Assembly: GCA_001839685.1 (NCBI GenBank)
Contig: MLAK01000698.1
Location: 1 to 64,000 of the forward strand
Source: Tritrichomonas foetus
Taxonomy: Eukaryota; Parabasalia; Tritrichomonadida; Tritrichomonadidae
Direction: 5' to 3'
Length of the DNA: 64,000 nucleotides
Shown: one piece after another, positions 1-9,335 of the stretch
Numbering within the stretch: position 1 is the stretch's first letter
Layout: the number at the start of each line of letters is the position of its first letter
Notes under the pieces: generated by a model
Told to the model about the DNA's origin: nothing
The model's database searches: none
What the model saw: only the letters and a program-made list of their open reading frames with translations
Translations under genes and position numbers: made by a program

Positions 1-106
1 AAATATGACCGTTTAAGAACCGTTTATTTCTGCTCATATTTTCTCTCAATTTTCGAGGGAGGAAAACGCGCAGGTGAAAATTCTACGCCAAATTTTTATA
101 CCGACA

Positions 107-415
107 TTTTTTCCGTTTGTTTTTTCGCTTTGTTTTTAGTTTATTTTTCGAAATATTTTCAAAAATATTTTTCAGAAATTTTTAGGATAATTTTTTTAAA
201 ATCGTTTGGTGTCGATTGTTAAAATTTATCTACCATTATTTTTTCCGTTTGTTTTTTCGCTTTGTTTTTCATAAATTTTTCATAAATTTTTTCAAAAAAA
301 ATTTTCAGAAATTTTAGGATAATTTTTTTAAAATCGTTTGGTGTCGATTGTTAAAATTTATCTACCATTATTTTTTCCGTTTGTGTTTTTCGTTTTGTTT
401 TTCATAAATTTTTAA
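107..415. repeat. 132-bp tandem repeat, about 2.4 copies
   Basis: The string TTCCGTTTGT recurs at 111, 243 and 375, exactly 132 bp apart. Each is followed by similar T-rich sequence, a GGATAATTTTTTTAAAATCG block and a GTGTCGATTG block. The third copy is cut short near 415. The unit is very T-rich on the plus strand and has no long reading frame. It looks like a noncoding satellite or minisatellite unit and may continue upstream of the window in diverged form. No function is visible. Confidence 0.8.
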
Positions 416-438
416 ACGTTATTTATAAAATTATTTTG

Positions 439-480
439 TTTCGGGCAGTTGAGCAACTCAGTTGCGAATAATGCCCGAAA
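439..480. other. GC-rich nested hairpin
   Basis: TTTCGGGCA (439-447) and TGCCCGAAA (472-480) form a perfect 9-bp stem. Inside the loop, GCAAC (453-457) and GTTGC (461-465) form a second 5-bp stem around TCA. The local GC content stands out in very AT-rich DNA just after the 132-bp tandem repeat. It could be a transposon end, a structured RNA element or a terminator-like structure. Nothing in the sequence decides between these. Confidence 0.5.
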
Positions 481-1190
481 TTATATCTACTCATCTTATT
501 TTAATCATCTGCGAAAATTTCTATGATTCTTTTGAATCGATTCATTAAATCCTTGGAAATAATTTGTGTTGGGATTATATTAAGTTCAGGAAATTGTTTG
601 CACTTTGTCAAGTTCATTTTAGTGGTACCCTTATAAAATGAAATGTTGCAGAAAAAAAATTGAATTAAAATGGCGGTTGGCACTTCTCCCTTAATGATTA
701 AGGAAATAAATTGGTCTAAAAATTCTAATATATCTAAGATATTCAATGTGAATTATAAAGCATTTCATTTTTTGAAATAAAATTCAAATCAATTGATATA
801 AAATGAATTATTTTACAAAAATTATTTCCATTCTCTTTCTTTTTCTTTGAGTGATTATATATGTCAATACCAATTGTAAATTCCGATATGATTTTTTTCC
901 TATTGATGGAATCTTCATTTCGTATGATAATATGATTTAGCTGATAATTCAGATTTAGAAGCCATAATGCAGGTATTAAGCCTGATTTATGGCAGCAACC
1001 AAGATTTTGGTATTATCTTATTTGATGTAATTGGTATATTTGACCATATAAGGAGAAATTAAGGCCAAAATATAAGGATAAACATTTTTATCGAAATTAT
1101 GGTCTTAAATTACAATTCATTTCTGATATCATTCAGAATTTTGTGGGAGTGATGATGTAATTTCATTTTTTCTAATATATTTACACTTTG
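481..1190. other. intergenic, AT-rich, no supported gene
   Basis: The longest frame here is an 81-codon minus-strand stretch at 501-746 that begins with TTG, not ATG, and resembles no family I recognise. I see no tRNA, no clear repeat and no promoter signature beyond general AT-richness. Confidence 0.5.
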
Positions 1191-2705
1191 ATGCATTCAT
1201 TTGCTCGTCAGAGAATGGAAAAGCTCAAAGTAATTGTCAATGATCATATTTTTATAATTCTTAAAGATAAAGCAATTTCGTCGAGTTTAAAAATTCGTAA
1301 TTTCATCCAAAACAATCAAGAAAGCAACACGTTTTCAATCGTAATCCCACAAATAGATGTAAATGCCCAAGAGAATCTTGTTATTGAAATTTTAGAGGTG
1401 AAAGAAATTTTTATTACATTTGCTAACATTGATATAATTGAAATTATATTGAAGGAATTTGAAATTAATTACCTCCAGAGTAGAATTGAAGAATATAAGA
1501 AAATTAAGGAGATTGCATTGAACAATTATCAAAGTGACTATTGGATACAGTTATTAGAAAATCTTGAACTCTCTGTTTTAAATCATTTAGAAATTGACAA
1601 TAATAATACAATATTATCTGCTTTCCAAAAAATTAAGGAAAATCAATTTATTGACCTACTATATAATATTTTGGCATTAGGTTATGAAAATAATAACATA
1701 ATATTGATGAATATAATTTTACAACTTAACAAAAAATCATCAAACTTTCTTGAACATTTTAAAAATTTTGTGATAGAACGTTTTTTAAAAGAGGTATATA
1801 CTCCGAAATCAATATATATTAATTATGTTGGTTATTTAATTTATCTGCTTTTGGAAGATGAAATTATTGATAAAGATATGATTATAAATCACTGGAAATT
1901 TTATAAACTATTTGCGAGATTTCCCAAAATGCTCTCAAATTATTTCGATAAAAGGTATATAGAATATTCTAAATTTCAACCCAAAGATTCAGATCATAAA
2001 TATTTTTGTTCAAAAGAGTCCAGCATGCCTGAGGTGTTTGATTTCATTCGGAGAGATAATGTTCTTGAATTTCAAACTTTTTTGCAGACCAATAATATTG
2101 ATATTAATAGGAAATACTCAAAAAGTTACTATGAACGTCATCATTTATTAAATGAATATAAATATAGACTCGAACCAGGAAAACCATATAGTCAAAATGA
2201 ACAACTTGATAAAGTTTCATTTTTGCAATATTCGGCATTTTATGGATCTCTTTTTTGTTTCAAATATTTGTTAATTAATAATGCTGAGATAGAAAATGAA
2301 AACCTTGGTATATTTGCTATTTCTGGAAATAATTATGAAATTATTCATCTTTGTGATCAAAATGAGTGTAGCTTCCATAATTCTTTGCCTATGGCAATTC
2401 AATATCATTATCATTCATTAGCAGAGTGGTTGATTGAAAATCAAAAAGATATTATTACAGAAAATACCCTTTCACTTTGCATAAGGCACCATAATTATAT
2501 AACATTAAAGTATCTACTCTCGAAAGGAATTGAATTCAACAAAATGCTCATCTATTCGGTTTTATACAACAACTATCACCTTACAAAATATACTCTATCT
2601 TTTTTAAGTCATTATATTAATCAGAAATATGAAGTAAATGAGGCTCATTTCCTATTAAAAGGGCTAATAAAATCATTTTCATTGCGTTTTCCTATTAATT
2701 TATGA
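1191..2705 (+). CDS. DUF3447/ankyrin-type protein, probably truncated
   Basis: This 504-residue protein has the layout of the large trichomonad DUF3447/ankyrin family: an N-terminal beta-rich segment (about 15-110), a helical Asn/Ile/Leu-rich middle (about 120-300), then ankyrin-like helices (about 335-480) with motifs such as SFLQYSAFYGSLFCFKYLL. ATG 1191 is chosen because the codon before it is TTG. Family members normally continue into several canonical ankyrin repeats. Here a TGA stops the frame, and the next repeat (YDTVLHIACRENN) starts at 2701 in the +1 frame. That suggests a one-base frameshift has cut the gene. It would be a cytoplasmic protein-binding scaffold. No partner can be inferred. 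Confidence 0.7.
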   Translation: MHSFARQRMEKLKVIVNDHIFIILKDKAISSSLKIRNFIQNNQESNTFSIVIPQIDVNAQENLVIEILEVKEIFITFANIDIIEIILKEFEINYLQSRIEEYKKIKEIALNNYQSDYWIQLLENLELSVLNHLEIDNNNTILSAFQKIKENQFIDLLYNILALGYENNNIILMNIILQLNKKSSNFLEHFKNFVIERFLKEVYTPKSIYINYVGYLIYLLLEDEIIDKDMIINHWKFYKLFARFPKMLSNYFDKRYIEYSKFQPKDSDHKYFCSKESSMPEVFDFIRRDNVLEFQTFLQTNNIDINRKYSKSYYERHHLLNEYKYRLEPGKPYSQNEQLDKVSFLQYSAFYGSLFCFKYLLINNAEIENENLGIFAISGNNYEIIHLCDQNECSFHNSLPMAIQYHYHSLAEWLIENQKDIITENTLSLCIRHHNYITLKYLLSKGIEFNKMLIYSVLYNNYHLTKYTLSFLSHYINQKYEVNEAHFLLKGLIKSFSLRFPINL

Positions 2706-3391
2706 TACTGTTTTACATATAGCATGTCGTGAAAATAATATTGACATAATGAAATTGCTTCTTTCCATAGACTCTATTGATATTAATTCTTTGAACATTA
2801 TATATATAAGTTATGAAGTTTCATCAATTAATTCTAATGTTTCTATTTTATTAAGACAGTCTACACTAAGATTTCATTTTCATGTTTATTAGGTACTTAT
2901 AAAATCTCAATTATTACTAAGATAACACCATTGCATGTAGCTTGTGATACTAATAATATTGAAATTGTATCACTTCTCCTTTCTCATAATAAAATTAAAG
3001 TCAATGCAATCAGTGTTTTCATTTTTATAAATGAAGTTTAGAAACATATTAATCTAATTTCCCTCAGTAATTTTTGGAGTTTTCTCATTATTTATGATGT
3101 CCAGAATCAATATTTTCATCAAGTTTTCAATTTTTGTATATTTGGTATATTCATCAATTATTTTGTTTTTGTTACCAATTTTATGAAACTGCTTTACATA
3201 TCGCATGCAGAAAGAAAAACTCAAATATTGTCCAACTCCTTCTTGCTCACAAAGACATTGATATCACAATTAAAGATAAAATTTACTTTCAAAATTCAAG
3301 ATGGAATTCTGAGTTTATTTTCATAAAAGACCTTTCGATATTTGCCATGATGAAAAAATCAAAAAACTATTTCATTTTGCTTATTAAATAA
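2701..3391 (+). pseudogene. decayed ankyrin repeats of the preceding gene
   Basis: Three recognisable ankyrin repeat starts lie here: YDTVLHIACRENN (about 2701), TPLHVACDTNN (about 2929) and YETALHIACRKKN (about 3181). They are about 230-250 bp apart, not the 99 bp of an intact ankyrin unit, and are separated by AT-rich sequence with stops. Only the last sits in a frame of any length (85 codons, ending at 3391). This looks like the broken 3' half of the DUF3447/ankyrin gene that ends at 2705. Introns are unlikely, because no trichomonad-type splice signals are visible. Confidence 0.65.
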
Positions 3392-3536
3392 ATTTCAATC
3401 TTTAAATAAATTCTCCCAAAAATATTATATATTGTTTTGTTTTATAGATATAATTTTAGTTATATATATAAAATTACAGAATCACATAAAATAATCACAC
3501 AAGCAAAAATTATCAACAATAAAACAAAAAATCGAG

Positions 3537-4400
3537 TTATTTCTTAACTGGACTTTCTGGTGCATTTTTTTCTTGTTCTTCTATAGCTTCAATTATTTTC
3601 TTAGCTTGATCTTCAATAATCTTTTGTAGATATTGCTTTTTCTTTTCATCATTTTCAAGAATGACTTTAATTGCTTCTTCTTCCTCTTCTTTGTCTTTTG
3701 CCATTTCTTTTATACTTTCCTTTAATTTCTTTCGAAGTTTTGGATAGAGCTCATCATTTTGCTCCATCTGTTCAACTGCTGTGTTCGCAATAACTCGATA
3801 TTCACCTTGCAAATAAGCTACTAACTTATCTGCTAAAACGCTAATTTGAACTTGTAAATCATAGATTTCTCTTTCATGTTGTTGCTCATCCAAAACTTCT
3901 TGTTGAACGCGAGCAATTTCATCATTAATCACTCGTTCGCCTTCATGAACTGCAGCAACTTGATTTTTAAGTCTATCATTTTCATTATAATACTCTAGCA
4001 CTTCGACTTGAAGCTCGTCAGAAATCGCTAATTTATCGTTCTGTCTAAGCTTCTCAAGTTCTTTTTCTCGTGAAGCGAGCGTGTTTTTTAGTGATGAAAT
4101 ATTTTCTCTTAATTGAGCCAGAGTTGACATACTGGCTGTTTTAATTGCTTGTTGTTCGCTTGTTTGGCTTAACGCTTTGTTGATTTGGGATGTCCGGTCA
4201 TGAATAATCTGTTTCATTCGAGATATTTTCGACCTCAATTGCTTTGTCTCAAGGTCCATTTGGCTTGATTGGATTTTTAATTCGTTGATTTCATCCATAA
4301 CTGCTTTTGTATTCATTTGTGGCGATTTGGGTGGCTGTCCACTGAATTTTGATTCAATCCTAGAAACAGCAAGGGCTGAGCGTGGCGTTTTCCTACTCAT
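3537..4400 (-). CDS. conserved-looking coiled-coil protein, function unknown
   Basis: The frame extends back to 4451, but its first codon there is GTG. The first ATG is at 4400, giving 287 residues. Residues about 30-270 are almost continuous charged heptads (Leu, Glu, Lys, Gln), including an acidic KDKEEEEEAIK stretch, so a long coiled coil is expected. The tail is Lys/Glu/Pro-rich and ends PESPVKK. No catalytic motif, signal peptide or membrane segment is visible. It could be a cytoskeletal or flagellar structural protein, but the sequence alone does not show that. The DNA polymerase gene lies 211 bp away, diverging from it. Confidence 0.7.
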   Translation of the reverse strand: MSRKTPRSALAVSRIESKFSGQPPKSPQMNTKAVMDEINELKIQSSQMDLETKQLRSKISRMKQIIHDRTSQINKALSQTSEQQAIKTASMSTLAQLRENISSLKNTLASREKELEKLRQNDKLAISDELQVEVLEYYNENDRLKNQVAAVHEGERVINDEIARVQQEVLDEQQHEREIYDLQVQISVLADKLVAYLQGEYRVIANTAVEQMEQNDELYPKLRKKLKESIKEMAKDKEEEEEAIKVILENDEKKKQYLQKIIEDQAKKIIEAIEEQEKNAPESPVKK

Positions 4401-4611
4401 TCTTGATAAATCCGAATTACTTAACGTACAATTGGAACTCAAAAGTGCCACAATATCGTTATTTCTAACGATCAGTAATTGTGAACATATATGGTCGTTC
4501 TATTGTATTAAAATAAGAACATTTAAAATATGAAAAAGTTCATGAATAGATGATTGAAACATACATTGTCAATTTCTCACATCAAAAAAATGATATTGTT
4601 TTTCAAACAAA

Positions 4612-6831
4612 ATGACAGAAGAATTTCCTTACGAAGTTCTTTTCAGATTTGTCTTTCCAGATTGGAAAGGCCCAATTCCAGAACTCCCACAAACCGGAAA
4701 ACCAGTTTCCAGAAATTTTCAAAATGTTGACAATCAAACTGATAGCTCCCAATGTGGCAACATAACCAATGATGGGAAAAATGAAAAAATTATCGTTGAT
4801 GGATTGGTAATCTGGGAAATTCGATCAAAGAAATTATCTAATATTAATTTTAACAAGCAGAATAACTCACGCCAGAATTCTATATCAGAAGTGTTCATAC
4901 ATCTTGAAGACAGGAGATGCCTCCACGATTCAGATTCGATTGTATATTCTGACACTTGCGTTCACTTTCTCCCAAATTCCACTTGGGTTTTTCAGCTTGA
5001 TCCAACATTCCACGAAGAGATTCCGTTTTTCGATCCGATTATCGCAAAATGGTTATTAAATACAGAATCATTGGTTAGATCCGATATTTTGCAGCCAATG
5101 AACATATTTTTCGAATCATTTGATATTAATGGACAAAAAAGAAGTGCATTAAGTGACACCCAGGCTCGCAGTGTATATTGTCTTTTCAGACCATTTAGTG
5201 AACTTTTTGAAATACTCAGAAATAATGATTCACTTTTTCAATGGCATCATGATGTTGAGATTCCTCATTCTCGAATCTTAGGCCGAATGCATGAAAAAAC
5301 ACTTGCAATTGATAGAGAAAAAATGGAAGAAGAAAAATCCAGACTCACAAAAGTTCTCAATGATTTAGAAAAAGAAATTTATTCTCTAGCTGGTGTTGAA
5401 TTCAACATTCTCTCACCATTTGAAGTTAGTGATATTCTTTTTAATAAGATGCATTTATCAGATTCTCCTGACCAAAATCCTAATAATGTAAACTTTTCAA
5501 ATGTCAGACAAAACAACTCTAATCATGAGAATATGAACACAAATCGAGAGGAAAAGGATAATTTTTCTTTTGTTAAAAACGGTTTGGGGGCAGAAAGTTG
5601 CTTTTCAATTGATTCACGTCACAGATTAACTCGTCATCGTGATTTTGCTCCAGCGAATTCAAACGTTCTTGAACATATTAACCATCCAATAGCCAAAAAG
5701 ATTCTTAAATATCGAAAGATTCAAAAAGTTATTTCAAATTGGCTCTCATTCACTGAATTTTGCGACGAAAACGGCTCCCTTCATCCAGATTTTCTTGTTT
5801 GTTCAACAGCAACCGGAAGAATCTCAACAAAATGTCCAAACCTGCAAAACATTCCATCTATGAATGAAAACGACCAACTATTTGGCCTAAATATTCGCTC
5901 AATGTTTCTTCCCTACCCATCAAAACTCTATTGCACTAATCAAAAATGGCCAAAAATAAATCACAATAGTCAAAAACACAACCATGATAATCAAAATCCA
6001 AACAATGAGAATCAAACTTTCAAAAATGATATTCAAAATTATGAAAATAACAATTACAATTTCGATAATGAAAATGATGGAAATGTAAATCATCAAGATA
6101 TTGCACATGAAGATTTTGAAAATGAAAAATTTGTTCTTATTTCATTAGACTATTCACAGCTTGAACTCAGAATTTTGACACATTTTTCAAAAGACCCAAG
6201 TTTGTTTGAACTTTGCTGTCAAACAGGCATTGACATTCACACTCATATTGCTAAAATCATTTTTTCTTCAGGATCAACAATTTCAATATCTTCAAAACAA
6301 CGTGAAGAAGCAAAGCAAGCCGTTTATGCAACCATTTATGGAAAAGGATGGTCAAAAGATGGATTTGAGAAAGGGGAAAAGTTAGAAGCTGTTTTGAATT
6401 CATTTCCAGGAATTCGGGAATTCGCCCTACAAACAACCGCGCTTGCTACAAATGAAGGATTAGTGAAAACATTGAGTGGGAAAATTCGGAGGCTTCCAAA
6501 CATTAAAAGTCAAGTATCAATTGAACGAAAACGTGATCAAAGAATTGCATTGAATACAAAAATTCAAGGAAGTGCTGCTGATTTTGTCAAATTTGCTTTA
6601 CTTCGAATCATGGAGAAATGCGGCGACAGAGTTGAACCACTTCTTCAAATTCATGATGAGTGGCTTTTTAGGACAAAATTGATTCCAGAAACTCAAGAAT
6701 TTGTGGAACTTTGTTGGGATCTGAAAAATGCAGCAGAGTGTCACCACGAAATTGGAATATCAGTTCCTATCCCATGCAAGATATCTTATGGGCGTTCTTA
6801 CGGAGAACTAACAGAACTTCTACAAGAATAA
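4612..6831 (+). CDS. family A DNA polymerase (Pol theta/nu-like)
   Basis: This 739-residue protein carries the family A polymerase motifs. Motif A is DYSQLELRIL, with the metal-binding Asp near 513. Motif B runs from Arg about 564 and Lys about 568 to YATIYGKG. A QGSAADFVK block follows, and motif C is IHDEW, with the Asp near 682. The N-terminal part contains a WVFQLDPTF-type block like that in the Pol theta/nu group. No helicase domain is present, so the architecture is closer to Pol nu than to full Pol theta. I see no intact 3'-5' exonuclease signature. It should work in DNA repair or translesion synthesis in the nucleus. An Asn/His-rich insert (about 440-505) separates the fingers/thumb side from motif A. 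An AAAAAGTT block lies about 80 bp upstream of the ATG. Confidence 0.9.
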   Translation: MTEEFPYEVLFRFVFPDWKGPIPELPQTGKPVSRNFQNVDNQTDSSQCGNITNDGKNEKIIVDGLVIWEIRSKKLSNINFNKQNNSRQNSISEVFIHLEDRRCLHDSDSIVYSDTCVHFLPNSTWVFQLDPTFHEEIPFFDPIIAKWLLNTESLVRSDILQPMNIFFESFDINGQKRSALSDTQARSVYCLFRPFSELFEILRNNDSLFQWHHDVEIPHSRILGRMHEKTLAIDREKMEEEKSRLTKVLNDLEKEIYSLAGVEFNILSPFEVSDILFNKMHLSDSPDQNPNNVNFSNVRQNNSNHENMNTNREEKDNFSFVKNGLGAESCFSIDSRHRLTRHRDFAPANSNVLEHINHPIAKKILKYRKIQKVISNWLSFTEFCDENGSLHPDFLVCSTATGRISTKCPNLQNIPSMNENDQLFGLNIRSMFLPYPSKLYCTNQKWPKINHNSQKHNHDNQNPNNENQTFKNDIQNYENNNYNFDNENDGNVNHQDIAHEDFENEKFVLISLDYSQLELRILTHFSKDPSLFELCCQTGIDIHTHIAKIIFSSGSTISISSKQREEAKQAVYATIYGKGWSKDGFEKGEKLEAVLNSFPGIREFALQTTALATNEGLVKTLSGKIRRLPNIKSQVSIERKRDQRIALNTKIQGSAADFVKFALLRIMEKCGDRVEPLLQIHDEWLFRTKLIPETQEFVELCWDLKNAAECHHEIGISVPIPCKISYGRSYGELTELLQE

Positions 6832-6995
6832 AAAATTTGATTCAATTATTTTGGTGAAAAAATGTTTTTCTTGTAGAATTGAGATTTATGGAGATATCCT
6901 TATCCTGATAAATTTATTTATTTCATGAATCTGGAATGTGTGAAATTTATAGGTCAATTTTATAACGTATTTTTATATATTCTTTCGTCTAATTA

Positions 6996-8285
6996 ATGAC
7001 TTTATCACATGCGAAACCAGCATTGATTTCGCTGAACATACGCCGAACCGTTGACAGTTTACTAACGATGGACACTTCACCAGATACAATCAAAAATGAG
7101 ATGCCAAAAAAAATCATCCTCAAGCCAAAAGAAGAAACCGTTATCGATCATTCAGAAGAAATCTCCAAAATAAAGACTATGCTTGAGCAGCAATGCTTTG
7201 AAATTGTTGCTTGTAATAACAAAATTATTGACGCTAGAAAAGAACAAAAAGAACTGCTGTCACTTTTTCACACCCGTGCAGAAACTTTAGAAAATCGACT
7301 TACAACTCTTTCATCAATCCTCTTTCAAAAAGTGGAAGACCTCAATAGAAGGATAGATACTATCAATAAAACTCTTACACCGAAACCAATTTTGACCTCC
7401 TTTCTTCCTCCAAATGATTTTGGCCGAATTACTGGTCTTGATGCAAAAAATGAACTTTTGGCATATACAACAGTTCAAGGAAATTTAGTTGTTCTTGACA
7501 GAAATAGGGAATTCAAATTACTTTCAAGTAACCAGCCATTTCCACATGAATCACTCTTTTCACCAGTTTTAATTAATCGCCAGAATACAAACGGTATTTT
7601 TGCCATTACTTCTGCAAGAAAACTTCTTTTTGCTACGCCAGCACGATCACAACCGAAGCAATTGATTGAAGGAAGAGTTGAATCATATTCAGTAATTACT
7701 GATTCAATTCGACATGAAACTTATGATATTGTAACAGGCCATCAAGGCCAGATGAACTTTTTCACTTTTCAGGATAATTACAACAGTGTTAATTTGGTTG
7801 GATCAGTTAGGAAATTAAATGGTATTGTATCACATATTGTTACAGATTATGAAAATGAAGCAATTTACGCACTTACAAGCAGACGTTGGTATTATACAAT
7901 TTCTTCATCCACTTTTGGATTAGTTATTTCTCATCAATTTCAAAACACCCCTCTTCAAATTCAACTGTCCACTGTTTTCATAATAATCTCGTTCGCACCA
8001 AACGATATTGTAATTTTGGAGAGGAATCGTGAAAAAGTGAGCATTCTCACCAAATTTTCAATTGTTGGTGGTTTAAGGTCTTTTTATTGTGGGGAAAATC
8101 ATATTTTTGTGATTACGAAAAACCAACAAATTGAAAGAAGAGGACTTTGCAAGCCTGAAGAAAGCGAAATTATTTGTGAACCTGATGTTGCAGACTATGA
8201 TGAAAATGAATACATTGGTACTGTTTTTTCTGATGGAATGACAATTTATTTGTCACATAATAATCGAATCAGTGTGTGGGTTTAA
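6996..8285 (+). CDS. unknown protein: coiled coil plus beta-rich, propeller-like domain
   Basis: I do not recognise this 429-residue protein. Residues about 45-125 are a charged helical segment (for example RAETLENRLTTLSSIL) likely to form a coiled coil. From about 140 to the end the sequence is beta-rich with repeated short hydrophobic strands and turns (LLAYTTVQGNLVVLDRN, DIVTGHQGQMNFFTF, GMTIYLSHNNRISVWV), as in WD-like or other beta-propellers, and the last strand ends in VWV. No signal peptide or membrane helix is seen. A scaffold or trafficking role would fit the fold but is not shown. It follows the polymerase gene on the same strand after 164 bp. Confidence 0.7.
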   Translation: MTLSHAKPALISLNIRRTVDSLLTMDTSPDTIKNEMPKKIILKPKEETVIDHSEEISKIKTMLEQQCFEIVACNNKIIDARKEQKELLSLFHTRAETLENRLTTLSSILFQKVEDLNRRIDTINKTLTPKPILTSFLPPNDFGRITGLDAKNELLAYTTVQGNLVVLDRNREFKLLSSNQPFPHESLFSPVLINRQNTNGIFAITSARKLLFATPARSQPKQLIEGRVESYSVITDSIRHETYDIVTGHQGQMNFFTFQDNYNSVNLVGSVRKLNGIVSHIVTDYENEAIYALTSRRWYYTISSSTFGLVISHQFQNTPLQIQLSTVFIIISFAPNDIVILERNREKVSILTKFSIVGGLRSFYCGENHIFVITKNQQIERRGLCKPEESEIICEPDVADYDENEYIGTVFSDGMTIYLSHNNRISVWV

Positions 8286-9335
8286 AAGAAAATTTCTCTC
8301 AACAAAACAATAACTTAATTGTTTTTTGTTTTGTTGGTACTAAATTGTTTGTTAACACTAAATTGTTTGTTAACACTAAATTGTTTGTTTATAGTTTCAC
8401 ACCAAATATTATTACTATTATGATTATGGTTATCTTGATGTCTATCTCGGCAATATGGCAAGATTTTCATTTTCCATGAGGCATTTGGTCATAATGCATG
8501 TGCTATTCTGAATGGAGATACTACAGTATTTACTGATGTGATCGTTTTAAGAACATTTTTTATTTTATATTTATTTTATATATATATATAAAAGAGTATG
8601 AGGATCTAAGAAACCAGAATATATTTTATAATATGAGTATGACAATGAATAATCTTTCTTGATATTAAAAATATTTTCCGAATAAATTTGAAAGATAATT
8701 TTATGTCATATTAAAAGGTGATTTTGTTTTCCTAAACCAGGAAGAAAAGGTCTATGAAAAAATTCATTTAAGCTAATTCGTTAAATATTGGTTATCAATT
8801 TTTTGTCATTTGTGTATACCTAATCTGGATTGGAAATCTTATTGTACGTTATAGTAAGAACTATAAAAGAGAGATTCATGAACTGATTTATCATGATATT
8901 CGTAATGATTGCATTAGAAATTTCAATTATTTTTATATTTGCATTTACTCAATTTCTTAATTTATCTCTTTTTTTTCCCTAATATTTCCCAGATTCCTAA
9001 TCATATCCATTTCCATCGACTATTCTTAATATATCTTCATTACACTAATTATTACCTGGTAGAATATTTGATACATGCCGCTTTTGTGCCAGTTCATGAA
9101 TTCACTAAAGCCTCAAACAATACCATCGAAAAAAAACTTCCTGCAATGATCCTTATGATAATATTATCATGACATCTGCACTATCCATTAATTTATAACC
9201 TAACTGTAACCCAAAGCATAATAAAATGATCAGTTCATTGTGTTAACTGCTTTTTCCTCAAAGAAAAAAAATAAACTAAGTTATTAAGTTTTTCCCAAAA
9301 TTGTGTTTGTTAATAATCAAATATAATTGATTATT
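8286..9335. other. intergenic, 1.05 kb, possible gene remnant
   Basis: AT-rich spacer between two genes. It contains the 18-bp minisatellite at 8339-8391 and a short TA run near 8578. Around 8462-8550 one frame reads GKIFIFHEAFGHNACAIL and continues for roughly 30 plausible codons, which could be a gene relic. Other frames here, including 77 codons at 8939-9172, look like chance. Confidence 0.4.
8339..8391. repeat. 18-bp minisatellite, three copies
   Basis: The unit ACTAAATTGTTTGTTAAC is repeated head to tail at 8339 and 8357, with a partial copy at 8375. The first two copies are identical. It lies just after the stop codon of the gene ending at 8285, and probably arose by replication slippage. 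Confidence 0.85.

Noticed and set aside
501..746. 81-codon minus-strand frame
   Set aside because: Starts with TTG, no ATG until residue 44, no recognised domain, and composition is that of AT-rich spacer.
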